From NCBI GenBank assembly GCA_013368315.1, contig JAACJM010000023.1, positions 62,001-126,000 on the forward strand: a stretch of DNA of 64,000 nt. The letters are read 5' to 3'. The notes under the pieces are model-generated. The model was not told the DNA's origin, did not search any database, and saw only the letters and a program-made list of their open reading frames with translations. The first letter of the stretch is position 1; every line of letters starts with the position of its first letter. Made by a program: the position numbers and the translations under genes. This DNA comes from Tetrapyrgos nigripes (lineage: Eukaryota; Basidiomycota; Agaricomycetes; Agaricales; Campanellaceae). This document shows, one piece after another, positions 54,690 to 64,000 of this stretch.

Positions 54690-55240
54690 TAAAGCTTCAA
54701 GCTTTTAAGCTTTAAGTTCAAGTTTAAGCAGGAGATAGGAAATGTGAAGTGGGAACGGGAAGCAGGAACAGGAAGGGTTTTGAAGGCAAGCAGGCAGATG
54801 TTTGGTGTCCTAGTTTTACACTTACTCTTAAGTGTGCATTCGTGCAGAAGGGGGAAGAGGTAAGGTGGGTTGGAGGTTGTAGCCCTAGATACAGTAGAAT
54901 ACCTCATAATGAATAAGGTAATAATGAATACAATTTTGGCTCTCCCAAACTGACGTTTATAGCCAAAAACATATATCATAAGGAATAACCACCATAATGA
55001 ATAGCTTTGGGCTGTCTCCCAACACTATTCATTATGAGGTATTTGACTGTATGTCCTAGGTGCTGGAGCAGGGTTGGAAGGGAAAAGAAAGGGACTAAGT
55101 TTCCTCTGTTTGAACTTGGAGTGAAGGTACTGGACGTCTCAGGACTTGACTGTCACTGACTCACTGTCACTTGTCTCCAGATATCTGAGGTTTGTACAAG
55201 GGGTTGATTGTTCTTCATGATCATAGATGTAAATGATTTG
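54690..55240. repeat. Dispersed repeat R2, copy 2
   Basis: Second copy of the 48447-49195 repeat, complete apart from a 158-bp MITE at 54892-55049. Confidence 0.65.
54892..55049. mobile_element. Tc1/mariner-type MITE with TA target duplication
   Basis: The ends CAGTAGAATACCTCATAATG (left) and, reversed, CAGTCAAATACCTCATAATG (right) are inverted repeats of about 26 bases. TA flanks both sides (54890-54891, 55050-55051). The size of 158 bp, non-coding interior and CAGT ends fit a pogo/Tc1-like MITE. Removing it restores the R2 repeat. Confidence 0.85.
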
Positions 55241-55261
55241 CTTGCATGAGTGGGCATCCAA

Positions 55262-56712
55262 AGTTACAAGGCCAAATGAAATGAGGTTGAGTTTATTACA
55301 CTCAACATCTGCTTGTGGCTATGCTTAAACAGTCCCATCTATCCATCTGATAAATGGGTTTGGACCACAATGATCTGTGGGGCTGTGTTTTTAGCTTTGT
55401 CCTGGTGCATTTCCATGTGACCTGACGGAAAGAAATATTAGTTGCGACGCAATAGGCGGCAACACCTACTGCCAGCAAATTCCGTTTGCGCCACACGATG
55501 CATAAGGAAAGGCAGTTGTTTGGTCTTATAATTTCTGAAAGCCTTGATGGCAAGTTGTTTTCATGACTCTGGACATATCCACTGGCCAACACATCCCTTC
55601 AACCAACAAAGAATGGCTGAGGACAACCAGGACAACTAAGAACAAGAGAAAACCTTGATGGCAGGCACGCCCAAGTCAGAAAAGAGGCATCATCAAAGAT
55701 TTGCCTTGTACTACTACTTCTACTAATCCCAGCTCGCTTTTACACTGTTGATTATTTGCTACAGACTGAGAATGGTATATGTAAAACATCAAAAAATATG
55801 TACGTGTCCAATACTAAAAAGTGTAAACGTTGGTGCGAAAAGCGCAAAGATGAAGATAACTGAAATGAAAGATTGAAGAAGTCCACACAAAATTTGCATA
55901 TAGAAACATTAATTGGCAGTGAGAAAGCTGGTTCACCACTTCAATTGGAATATAAAGGACTAGAGTGAGTCCCGAACTGCTAGTTAAAGTGCTAGTGGAC
56001 TAAGTGTACACACCAGTATAATAAAGCTAAGTACTTATGAATAGGATATGCTTATTCTTAGTACTATGGTTGATGTGTACAGTGCTTCAGTTATAGTAGC
56101 AGATCCACCCAATATACTATACAAAGTTCTATAAAGGCTTTATAACAATTCCTACTATAATGCACTTAGTACCACCAGTGCGACTCAAGGGAAAATGAAG
56201 CCCCTATTCACGGGCAAGGTACATGTCGGCTATACAACCCAGACTCTAGCGCTAAATGATCACTGGTTGAGAATTGCGCCATAATAGTCATTTCTGTGTA
56301 AAGTGATGATGGGTGATAATTGAGAAACCTGGTGGTCATGGAAGGAAAACTTTCTATCATTCACCTGTCATTCACAGACAAATCCATAATCTGGGCTGAG
56401 CCTGCTGTACCTAATGCCTCTGCCATGACGAGCATGGAATAATAGATGGGTCCAATTGTCCATTGGTGAAATGTAGACTGGTTTGTCGGTGGTGGGGTGA
56501 AGGGCTATCAAAGAAGAACAATTGCTGTTACATATAAATCTTTCAAAGACTGACCAAAACCAATACACTCTGCTGGAGTCTGAGAAGATAACAGAAACCT
56601 AGAAAACTTTGCTAATAAACAAGCTGTAGTGGTTCTATATGTGTAAAAAATTTTAGAAATGGCAACCTGACTATGTTTTGATGCATAGAAATGGCCTCGT
56701 ACCTGCCACACC
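55262..56712 (+). mobile_element. Possible GAGGCC-family element
   Basis: The left end AAGGCCAAATGAAATGAGG and TTACACTCAAC matches the family. GGCCTCGTACCTGCCACAC at 56693-56712 looks like the family's right end. The 1,350 bases between hold no recognisable gene, and the pairing of these two ends is a guess. Confidence 0.4.
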
Positions 56713-57500
56713 CCTTTCATGATACTTAATGACTAAGGATGCTCGATCTGGAAAATGGCCATCCAAGCTGAGTTACAGTCCAAAGCTGAGCTGAGGAGCC
56801 TTGGAGAGCTATGGACCAAGGTCCATCACTCTCAGGCCAGTGCTCTAGTCAGCTGAATGTGCGTCATAGCTGGTAGGTTAGTTGGCAGTGGTTTTATAAA
56901 AAGATAACCTTAAGATTATCCAATGATTTTTATAAATGAGCTTCTAAGGTACAACCCAGGATTTTATATAATTACTGTGTCTCAGGGTGTCAGAGACCTT
57001 CGCGAAAAATAAGCTCACTATGACGCTCGCATCCGCCTGACAGACCCTTTCCCCCTTTCCTCTCATAGGGGACTCCTATCAGACTCAAACCCGCAGCCTG
57101 CCTGTCCAATCCGTTGATGGGATCTCATCCGTTGGAGTGGTGTGGTCTTCAGCAGAGGCTCCTTCGAATAAGTATCAGATTCCCGAAAACTCAGGATCCC
57201 CTCCTCGCATTCCTGCTGCCTGCCTGACTCCTCACTGTAAAATTTTCTCAGTGAGCATTTTAACTGCACTGTCATTATCATCATGCTGACTGATGTTTGA
57301 CCTCGGAATTTTCGTGGCACTCCAGAGTTCATCACTGACGTTCGTATTTGCCACCGAAAATTCTGAGGTAAGTACCGCCGCATTGAATTCAGACCCGCTT
57401 CGTATACTAATTACGAATCTCTTCAGTCTATTACTCTTTTCGTCTTTTATTGTCACTTCATTCACATATCTGCTTCGCCATAAAAATCTCTTTCTTCTCG
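56713..57500. other. No gene recognised
   Basis: Short frames with no motif on either strand. Confidence 0.5.
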
Positions 57501-57746
57501 ATGTCAGACGATGGTACACACATTAGTCAAGACTCCAGCTTCTTTGGTCGTCGTGCAGTTGGAGCTCGGGCAATTGCTTGTCAAAAGATTTCAGATGATT
57601 TCTTCAATGGCAAAATCTCTGCCAAAGAAGTCGGACCAGCTATGGTCACAACGGGCGCACCAGTCGAAGAGATTGAATGGTATTTGGAACAAATTAAGGA
57701 GTGGGAAGCTGATATTGATACGACTCATAGTCGTACACCCCTGTAA
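57501..57746 (+). CDS. Small ORF that accompanies DIRS-like elements
   Basis: Eighty-one residues (MSDDGTHISQDSSFFGRRAVGARAI ... DFFNGKISAKEVGPAMVTTGAPVEEIEWYLEQIKEWE) resemble the N-terminal segment of proteins that I recall upstream of DIRS-like RT genes in mushrooms. The frame stops at 57744-57746, earlier than the usual length. Related RT-leader sequence lies 900 bases downstream in the same orientation. Confidence 0.45.
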   Translation: MSDDGTHISQDSSFFGRRAVGARAIACQKISDDFFNGKISAKEVGPAMVTTGAPVEEIEWYLEQIKEWEADIDTTHSRTPL

Positions 57747-58584
57747 AAACGCGATGATAATACACTCATTCACTTACCATTTGAATCTGACTTGACCGAT
57801 CCTGTCCGCGTGAGGCTCCTCAGTCAGTACTAGCTAAAGAATGAAGCTGTGGCTCTAGGCTAGTAAAATCAAAGCACGAGTAAAACGGAAGACAATTCGC
57901 CTTGACTTTGAGTATTGGAGCTCTTGGAGCCCATTAAAGATCCATCACCAATAAACCGAGATGCGGCATGAGTACACCAGAAGAATAATTCAAAGATGAG
58001 CTCAGGGAAACTCGACGGAGAAAGAAAGATGAAGATAAAGAATAGAAAGTCACGTGTCTGAGGCTCAAAGCCCGACGCCACACTTACCAAAATGAAGCAC
58101 TACTTGTTCGGGACAAGTTGGACAGACACAATGCATTGGAGACAAGTGGAGAAAATACATCATCAGTTGCGGCCGTTTATCATGTATTCATTATTTCTAC
58201 GTATATCAGTACTTACTTTGTAAATATGTAAAGAGACAACCCACCGCCCCCGTTTGACACTAGAGACTCGTCTACGGGTGGTAATAGAGAGAATTTCATT
58301 GTTCCCATATCGTTTTATCGAGAGTTTGATTTGATTAGGGGAATCCCACCTGCGGAATCGCAGTTAGAGTTTAACGAAGGAATCTTCGTTCATTTGAACC
58401 AAACCCTTACCCAAACCACACCACATACCAATCATCGAGTGTTGAACTCTTACTTTTCAATACTTATCATTCTGAGATCCCTTCGGAACAAAGGAGTCTC
58501 GTTGAGTGTCTATATAGAGGACATAGTAACTTGCTATTGCACGTTGCTTAGTTTTCTACCCACACACTAACAAGCCCTATCAAT

Positions 58585-59335
58585 ATGGACCGGCCTGAAG
58601 ACGGACCGATGGACACAGGTCTCCGAGTCCAGAAGGCCGCAACAGAGCAAACAATGCTGTCGATGCTGAACGCATCCGGAATGCTTTCCTCGAAGCTGGC
58701 CAAGCCTCCCAACAACTCCAAACAAACGCTCCCGCTCCCATCAACCCAGAGCAATTTGTTGCCGACGCTATTTGAACTGTCCCAGCTCCGACACAGACCT
58801 CTCTTCACACCACAACTGGTGGAATCTCTGCAGCCACCCTTGCAGCTGCTCCCCATATCGCTGCTCTTGGCACTCGATCCAGTGGTGACCCTATCATTGA
58901 CGAGTCTTGGACCTCCTCCTCTTCCAAAACCACCCGATAAACTTCTCAATGACCCTGAAATCTTACGAGCTCTGCAAGCACAAAAAGAGTTCATCAAAGT
59001 CAATACCCCTTACAACATCCCGCGCTCACGAAACCTACTACAAGATCATCCCAACCGACCATTCGTAGACTCGGTTCTTCATTCATTGGAGTTCGGCTTC
59101 TGGCCATGTCATTTTGGAGATTGGGAGAATGGGCTGGAGGACTTAGTTGAAAATTATGCGATGGAGGAGCCCAACTTAGAAGTTTTGTGAGATTACCGAG
59201 ACAAGGAGGTTTCCGAGGGCTGTTGGTCTCCACCAATTGATAGTGTCATGCCTGGGATGGTGAGTTCTCCGAGGTTCGTTGTTTGGCAGGATGATGAGAA
59301 GTTAAAATCGAGATCTGACGGGATCAGGCATTAAT
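58585..59335 (+). pseudogene. DIRS-like element leader region, broken
   Basis: The best reading is DAERIRNAFLEAGQASQQLQTNAPAPINPEQFVADAI (58660-58772), a TGA at 58773, then TVPAPTQTSLHTTTGGISAATLAAAPHIAALGTRSSGDPIIDESW. After a frame change near 58930 it continues as LQAQKEFIKVNTPYNIPRSRNLLQDHPNRPFVDSVLHSLEFGFWPCHFGDW to 59190, then past a TGA to about 59335. HPNRPFVDSV...GFWP is the same leader as HPNQPFVKSI...GFWP in the relic at 31402-33093. The RT core itself is absent. Confidence 0.55.
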
Positions 59336-60466
59336 GATGGAATCCCGAGAGAAGAAGCGGGAATTAGTTATAATGGGATGCATTCATTTGGACAAGCACT
59401 TCGTTACGCGAAACAGCAAAACCCTCTCCGAAAAATAGTTCTCTTCATTCCGTCTCTTTCAGGAGTAGTCTCCCTGTTTCGGCTATTCCCTATTTGTGTG
59501 AGCGAGTAAAATATGGAGGCGGGAGTTTTAGGAATTTGTGAACGGGAAAAGCAGGGTACGATTCGACATAGCCACATGCAGAAATGGAGTGTAAAGAACT
59601 TACCCTCATTTCATTCGGCTTCGTAATAAGCAAACTTTGGAGACACGATGTTCTTAAACAGCATCTCCGCTCACGATCCAAACATTCCATGTCTCCAGAC
59701 TCTAGTCGCCCACCCTAGCAACCATCAACGTTCAACTTGCAGACGAGCGCCACTGATGGACACATTGCTGCTACTTGTCATGTAGTGCAGATAGAAGAGT
59801 GAGATAGTACTACCTGGTCCGCATACATCTATCTGTCCGTTCTGTAAGTACTAAGTAAATGATAATTTATTCGCTACGAGTCTGTACGCCTTGGCGCGTC
59901 ACCTCAGTATTAAATCATAAGACTAAGTACTTTCTCCAGGCCTCATAACTTGCCATGCAAAGCAATGGGACCTTTCCCCAGTAATAAATCATTTGTATTA
60001 ATCAAAGCGGGTCCCAAAAAGCACCCGAGTGATTAACAGACTGCTAATAAGTACATCATTTCTAATGATCGTTATTACTGTCTGTCTACGAGAGACTAAT
60101 CAGTTACTATCCTGATAAATAGGATTCTGCATCGAAACGTTGTTGCGGGTGTGTCTGACAGCACTTGCTGATGTATGTAACAGCTTCAGTTGGAACCTTA
60201 TTCTACTGATCAACATTTCATCATATCAAACCATATTTAAGAACCTTGCTCTTCGTTTAGACTCGGTGCATTCTCTTCCTCCATCATCACTACTCACAGG
60301 TCTCAAAGGCTCCAACCATCTCCCTCTCTTTCCAATTATCTGCCCACTGTGATAAAAAGCGTAGACGCATTTATCGTTATATTAAAGCTAGTCAGATGCT
60401 GTGAGTCGCAAATCACCACTGCTAGAATTACCATTGGCTCTCACTAATCTCCTATGCTATTTACAG
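59336..60466. other. Repeats only: reversed GAGGCC copy at 59500-59627
   Basis: 59500-59627 carries, reversed, GAAGCCGAATGAAATGAGG and TTCTTTACACTCCATTTCTG. A related end (GGCCTCATAACTTGCCATGC) lies at 59939-59958. Upstream exons of the following gene may lie near 60140-60460 but are not supported. Confidence 0.5.
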
Positions 60467-61365
60467 AGTCAGAAATCTCATTCTCCTGAAGTTCATCATC
60501 ATCCAAGTCAATTTCAGGAAGGTGCATGCGGAGACAGTTTTTGCCGGGGCAACAGCGGTAGCATCAGTAGATATTTCCGATCCAGATCCAGAGAAAGGTT
60601 CTAGGTAAGGTTTGCTTTCAATATCTGAAGAATTATTAATTCCATCCAAATTTTAGTACTAGCCCACCTGTAACAAACGTTGGGGCCGGAAGCACAGTCA
60701 CAGTAACCACTGTTATGTGAGCGCAGTATTTCCTACATTGTATCTTGAAGAGCATGGACTAAAATCACTGAATACGTCTGAAATTTCAAAAACCCATAAC
60801 CACTAAAGCCCTTCGTCACTGAGGTATGTAAAAATTCTGCTAACTTCCCTGACCATCTCTCATCTTTTCGTTCATAAGTCCACCAAACCAAAGCTTTACT
60901 AGTGTCACTAGTCCAGGTTCCCAGTCCATATCCCTCCCAGGTCTCATAGGAGGTCTCATAGGTGGTTTTGGGGTCATTGTCACCATCATAATTTCAGCCT
61001 GCTTTCTTTATCGTCGACGTCGTACCGTTGCCCGAGCAAGAAGGTTTCAAAATCTAATGTCACCGTTACCGCCACCGCTATCGGCAGCCTTACAGCCAAT
61101 GCGACCAGTAAACGGCGTAGAACCATTTACTCTTTTTCAAGACTCAGCCACTTTTGCGCGTCCTCCAAAACGACTCGGAGGGAGCAGGGGCCTGGAGCCT
61201 GCGGGTCAGCCTGAGAGGGAAGTGTCAAGAATAACTGTGGCTTCAGTGATCCGACCGGGTTCGACTGCGCGGTATAGCCCTGGCGTTGACAACAATGCGG
61301 ATCATAGTGTTCACGGTCACAGTGAACAGGCAAGAGAATCACCACCGTCTTATACGTTGGGGTAG
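60467..61365 (+). CDS. Single-pass membrane protein with a cytoplasmic tail, basidiomycete type
   Basis: Exon pieces with splice signals lead to a long last exon (about 60903-61365): TSPGSQSISLPGLIGGLIGGFGVIVTIIISACFLYRRRRTVARARRFQNLM. This is a Ser/Thr-rich outer part, one Gly/Ile-rich membrane helix of about 20 residues and a basic RRRR stop-transfer anchor. The cytoplasmic tail has VEPFTLFQD, RPPKRLGGSRGLEP and a PPSY end (ESPPSYTLG). This layout is common in mushroom cell-surface or sensor-like proteins. An earlier exon (from 60467) encodes FAGATAVASVDISDPDPEKV, and a short one TSPPVTNVGAGSTVTVTTV (about 60659-60716). No stop disrupts them. The start and signal peptide must lie further upstream and were not found. 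Confidence 0.55.
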
Positions 61366-61459
61366 ATTTAGTTCCTTAATGCACTTGTATACTTAGGGTT
61401 CCAGGACATTTTGAATTTTGTAGCAATATTCCAAGCCCCGGATGCAATAGGTTTACAGA

Positions 61460-61560
61460 GTTACGAGGCCGAAGAATGAGGCTGAGTTCTTTACACCCAT
61501 TTTCCGCTTGTGGCTATACAAATTGTTCCTGTTTTTTCCCGGTCCTTTGTCTCCGGTTTT
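61460..61560 (+). repeat. GAGGCC-family left end
   Basis: TTACGAGGCCGAAGAATGAG, GCTGAGTTCTTTACACCC and CCGCTTGTGGCTATAC match the other copies. No matching right end is clear. Confidence 0.6.
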
Positions 61561-61904
61561 TCCCTTGCCCCCTAACTGCTACATAGTGGTACTGCAAAGC
61601 AACGCTCTAGTATATTTCATCTAAGTACCACCATATTCTCATTCTTTCTCGGTCAGGTCGACGCTGCGCTCCTGCCGGTCTCATTTCAAACTCTGACTTG
61701 AATCAAAAAACCCGTTGACACATAAGCTTTTCAACTTCATTGTCACCAACCTCTCTCTTCTCTGCATCTCTTCTGTATACCACAGCTCAAACTATTTCCT
61801 TGGGTGCTGGCCCTGAAGCTTCCTAAGCCTCTCGTTTGCGCTTTGCAGCATTCGCATTATGAACACTTCAACGTCCAGGCTATAGCACAGATAGTTTATA
61901 ATGA

Positions 61905-62335
61905 AGGAGACGTGGGCCACCACTGCGTGTGGCAATGACGAGGCCCAAAAGGAAAGGGAGTGGCGAGAAGCGCTAAATGAGCGCTGTCAACTGTTTGGTA
62001 CGAGGCTTCTATCACGGAAATTAGAAAGAAAATCTTGAGAAATTTGTATATCTAAACTGAATAGCTATACACGGGAGCCTCATATTATAAGAATAAGTCC
62101 ATTAAGGGCCTCGTAACGTTATTACCTTCAGAAATAGCGAGCGGTGATGAGCAGGTTGTGAAGGATGATCGATGATGATGTTAGAGCAAGGACACGTTTT
62201 TTGCGGCAAAGGCCGGTGACCGGTTGCGGTGGTCAAATGGCACCGGAAACCGGTAACCCTATCGAGCACAGCCACACGTGGGAGCATCAGATTATAAGAA
62301 CGAGACCCTAAAGGGCCTCGTAAAAGTTTATGCAA
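61905..62335 (-). mobile_element. GAGGCC-family element, uninterrupted copy plus a second partial copy
   Basis: Read on the reverse strand, 62110-61905 gives TTACGAGGCCCTTAATGGAC ... GCTCATTTAGCGCTTCTCGC ... GGGCCTCGTCATTGCCACAC. This is the same element as 19228-20868 without the 1412-bp insert. Just before it (62335-62110) a second start, TTACGAGGCCCTTTAGGGTC with TCGTTCTTATAATCTGA, is followed by other sequence (GGTTACCGGTTTCCGG...). Two starts in a row suggest a tandem or nested arrangement. Confidence 0.65.
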
Positions 62336-63188
62336 AAATCGCGGTTATAACCGTGAATGCTATCTTATAAAAAACCACGGATGATCCTTGCCTACCAGGC
62401 ATTTGTAAGCGACCTGCCATTCTCAGCATGGTAGCTCATGGACCATCCACGGTCTCTGGTCTGTACTTCGGCAATTACCTTCGCTCGGCGCTCACCTGCC
62501 GTCAGGTTTTTCGGAAAATGCTTTGGCTCGGGCTATTTAGTGTACCCGACCTGGGAATCTTCCCGCCCTGCCTGCTTGGGCACCCGCCCATTGCATCGGG
62601 ATACTGCGCCTACATCTATACCAATCACATTAGTGTACACTGTAGTGTAGTGGTACATAGATAAAATTTCAGATTGCCATCGGGTCTACCTCAAGAGCTC
62701 GCATTAGAGGCTTGGATCAGAAAACACGCAAATTAGGACCTGGGGGGAAAAGACAGAAAAAAATAGCTGGATCTGAGCACACAAGACCTACCTTGGTAAG
62801 TACCGTCATAGTATAGGCTCGGATTAGAAATCTGTTAGGATGTTTGGTAGCGTCGGTTCCCGCATCGATCGGGGTCGGGCATGGCCATTTTAGGTTTTGG
62901 TCCTTATGCGTTATTCCTTTGATCACGTACTGGCAGTGATGAACTACAGATTTCATTCCTTCACCACTAGTCCATCCCTTTAGTATCATATGAAAGCTGA
63001 GCTTTCTAGGAACCAATGTGCAGCAATAGTAGGACTTGGTATGTCCTCCAAAACACAACCACTTTGCTGCAACTGTCTAAGGACATGACAGCTGCAATAT
63101 CTGTGCAGATTCAGCAATTTTGAGCAAGCTATTTAAATATCAGGGCCCAAACTCAGTCACCTCAGGTTGTCCATTAAGCTTTGGAAGG
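62336..63188. other. No gene recognised
   Basis: Short frames on both strands without motifs. Confidence 0.5.
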
Positions 63189-64000
63189 ATGGACCTCTCA
63201 GAGCTTCCTCTCTCATTTGTCAAAAGATATAGAGCATCAGTGAGCTGTCTTCTTTCATAACATTGATATACTGATTGTTATTCCTCCAGGTTTTCCACTC
63301 AAACTTCTCTGCAAAGGACAATCCTTACTTCCTTTCCATCGACAAGTACACTGATTGGATCTCCATGAAGGGGGCTGATTTCATTCGAGAGTGTGAATTC
63401 CAGGACCAGAGCCAAGCAATAGCAGACCTGGTCATGGATGATGCCTCGATGAAGGATCTCAGAGGGTGTAGAAGCTTGGTGTGTGTTACTTACTGGTTCA
63501 ATCATTTCTTGAAACCTTTTAACTTTTTTTTCGTAGTTCTTGACACCAAGCCTTGCATCAAATCAATTCTTTACTGTTGAGAACATGGATTCTTGGTTGA
63601 ACGGTTCAATGTTCAATCAATGGGCTACATGGAGACATCTATCTTCGTGCCCTGGGTCAGTCATGTCCACATACTCATCCACCTCTCTACCTTCTTGCCC
63701 AGGGTCGGCCATGTCTACATACTTGTCCACCTCATCCGATTCAAATGCTGGTCAATATCCTTCATCTCCCATACAGTCTGCATAACTCAGCGAACGTCAT
63801 TCCACCTCGCATGAGCTACTTATCTCTGCTGTTGAGGGAGAGGATATTGCTCATACTTTGGAGTCTTTGCTCCCAGATTCCTCCACCTCTATCTTTCCTG
63901 AGAATGATGTTATTGACATTAACTCTCTTAGCATTCCTGATGTCAGATCCACAGCTTCTTTTAAGCATTCGTTATCTCCTGAAATCGAGGTTTCTGAACT
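63189..64000 (+). CDS. Unrecognised gene running off the window
   Basis: ATG at 63189 opens MDLSELPLSFVKRYRAS. A GTGAGC...TCCAG intron (to about 63288) leads to VFHSNFSAKDNPYFLSIDKYTDWISMKGADFIRECEFQDQSQAIADLVMDDASMKDLRGCRSL. A second intron (GTGTGTG...TCGTAG, about 63479-63536) leads to LTPSLASNQFFTVENMDSWLNGSMF and a Ser/Thr-rich part with an 18-residue repeat (SSCPGSVMSTYSSTS, PSCPGSAMSTYLSTS). The frame meets a TAA at about 63784, then stays open and acidic to the end of the window (ERHSTSHELLISAVEGEDIAHTLESLLPDSS). The stop may be real or a damaged Gln codon. I do not know this family. Confidence 0.45.

Noticed and set aside
1..64000. CRISPR array, phage or bacterial operon
   Set aside because: No regularly spaced short direct repeats with unique spacers, no Shine-Dalgarno-linked gene strings; all recognisable families are fungal.

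Overview
The window looks like nuclear DNA of a mushroom-forming basidiomycete (Agaricomycetes). The evidence is short GT-AG introns of about 45-110 bp, several gene families that I know only from expanded Agaricomycete sets, basidiomycete-type transposons (Tnp2/CACTA-like, hAT, PIF/Harbinger, a chromodomain Ty3/gypsy element, a DIRS-like reverse transcriptase, a LINE), and host-gene fragments (Kelch propeller, beta-1,3-glucan synthase, RGS protein, HET domain). Nothing bacterial, plasmid-like or CRISPR-like was seen.

Layout. 1-470: two host-gene scraps lying back to back (Kelch; possibly DUF3638). 926-4282: a nearly intact Tnp2-type transposase with two introns. 4494-6700: a broken F-box gene, an unrecognised reverse-strand reading frame, and a tRNA gene with an interrupted anticodon loop. 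7641-8242: a foldback element. 8382-14990: three neighbouring Agaricomycete-specific families of unknown function (8382-10618 broken, 10993-13885 almost intact, 14100-14990 decayed). 15039-18551: a broken RGS gene, a glucan-synthase fragment, a T5orf172 (GIY-YIG superfamily) gene and a truncated HET gene. 19228-20868: a repeat split by a 1412-bp inverted-repeat element. 21000-25565: a decayed LINE whose domains run endonuclease, RNase H, reverse transcriptase. 26097-27708: a repeat split by a hAT element. 28647-31200: small inverted-repeat elements and a tandem duplication. 31402-33093: a DIRS-like RT/RNase H relic. 34030-43520: a PIF/Harbinger element whose Myb-like ORF is split by a complete 5978-bp chromovirus (36856-42833). 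45192-47305: a multi-exon membrane-protein gene (DUF6534-like), one of the few likely host genes. 47345-57000: nested repeats, a TPR gene relic and a lone gypsy gag. 57501-59335: a second DIRS-like relic. 60467-61365: a single-pass membrane-protein gene. 61460-62335: repeats. 63189-64000: an unrecognised gene that runs off the end.

The region behaves as a transposon graveyard. Four nested insertions can be dated relative to their hosts by target-site duplications visible in the sequence (TTCAT, CTTTTGCT, GTTTAAT, TA), and a fifth probable one has TCAAT. The LINE carries four in-frame TGA stops that each fit a TCGA to TTGA change, which suggests a cytosine-mutation process like RIP or CpG decay. 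Functional host genes are sparse: the DUF6534-like gene, the single-pass membrane protein, perhaps the T5orf172 and HET genes, and the tRNA. Family names are from recognition of conserved motifs by eye; no database search was possible.
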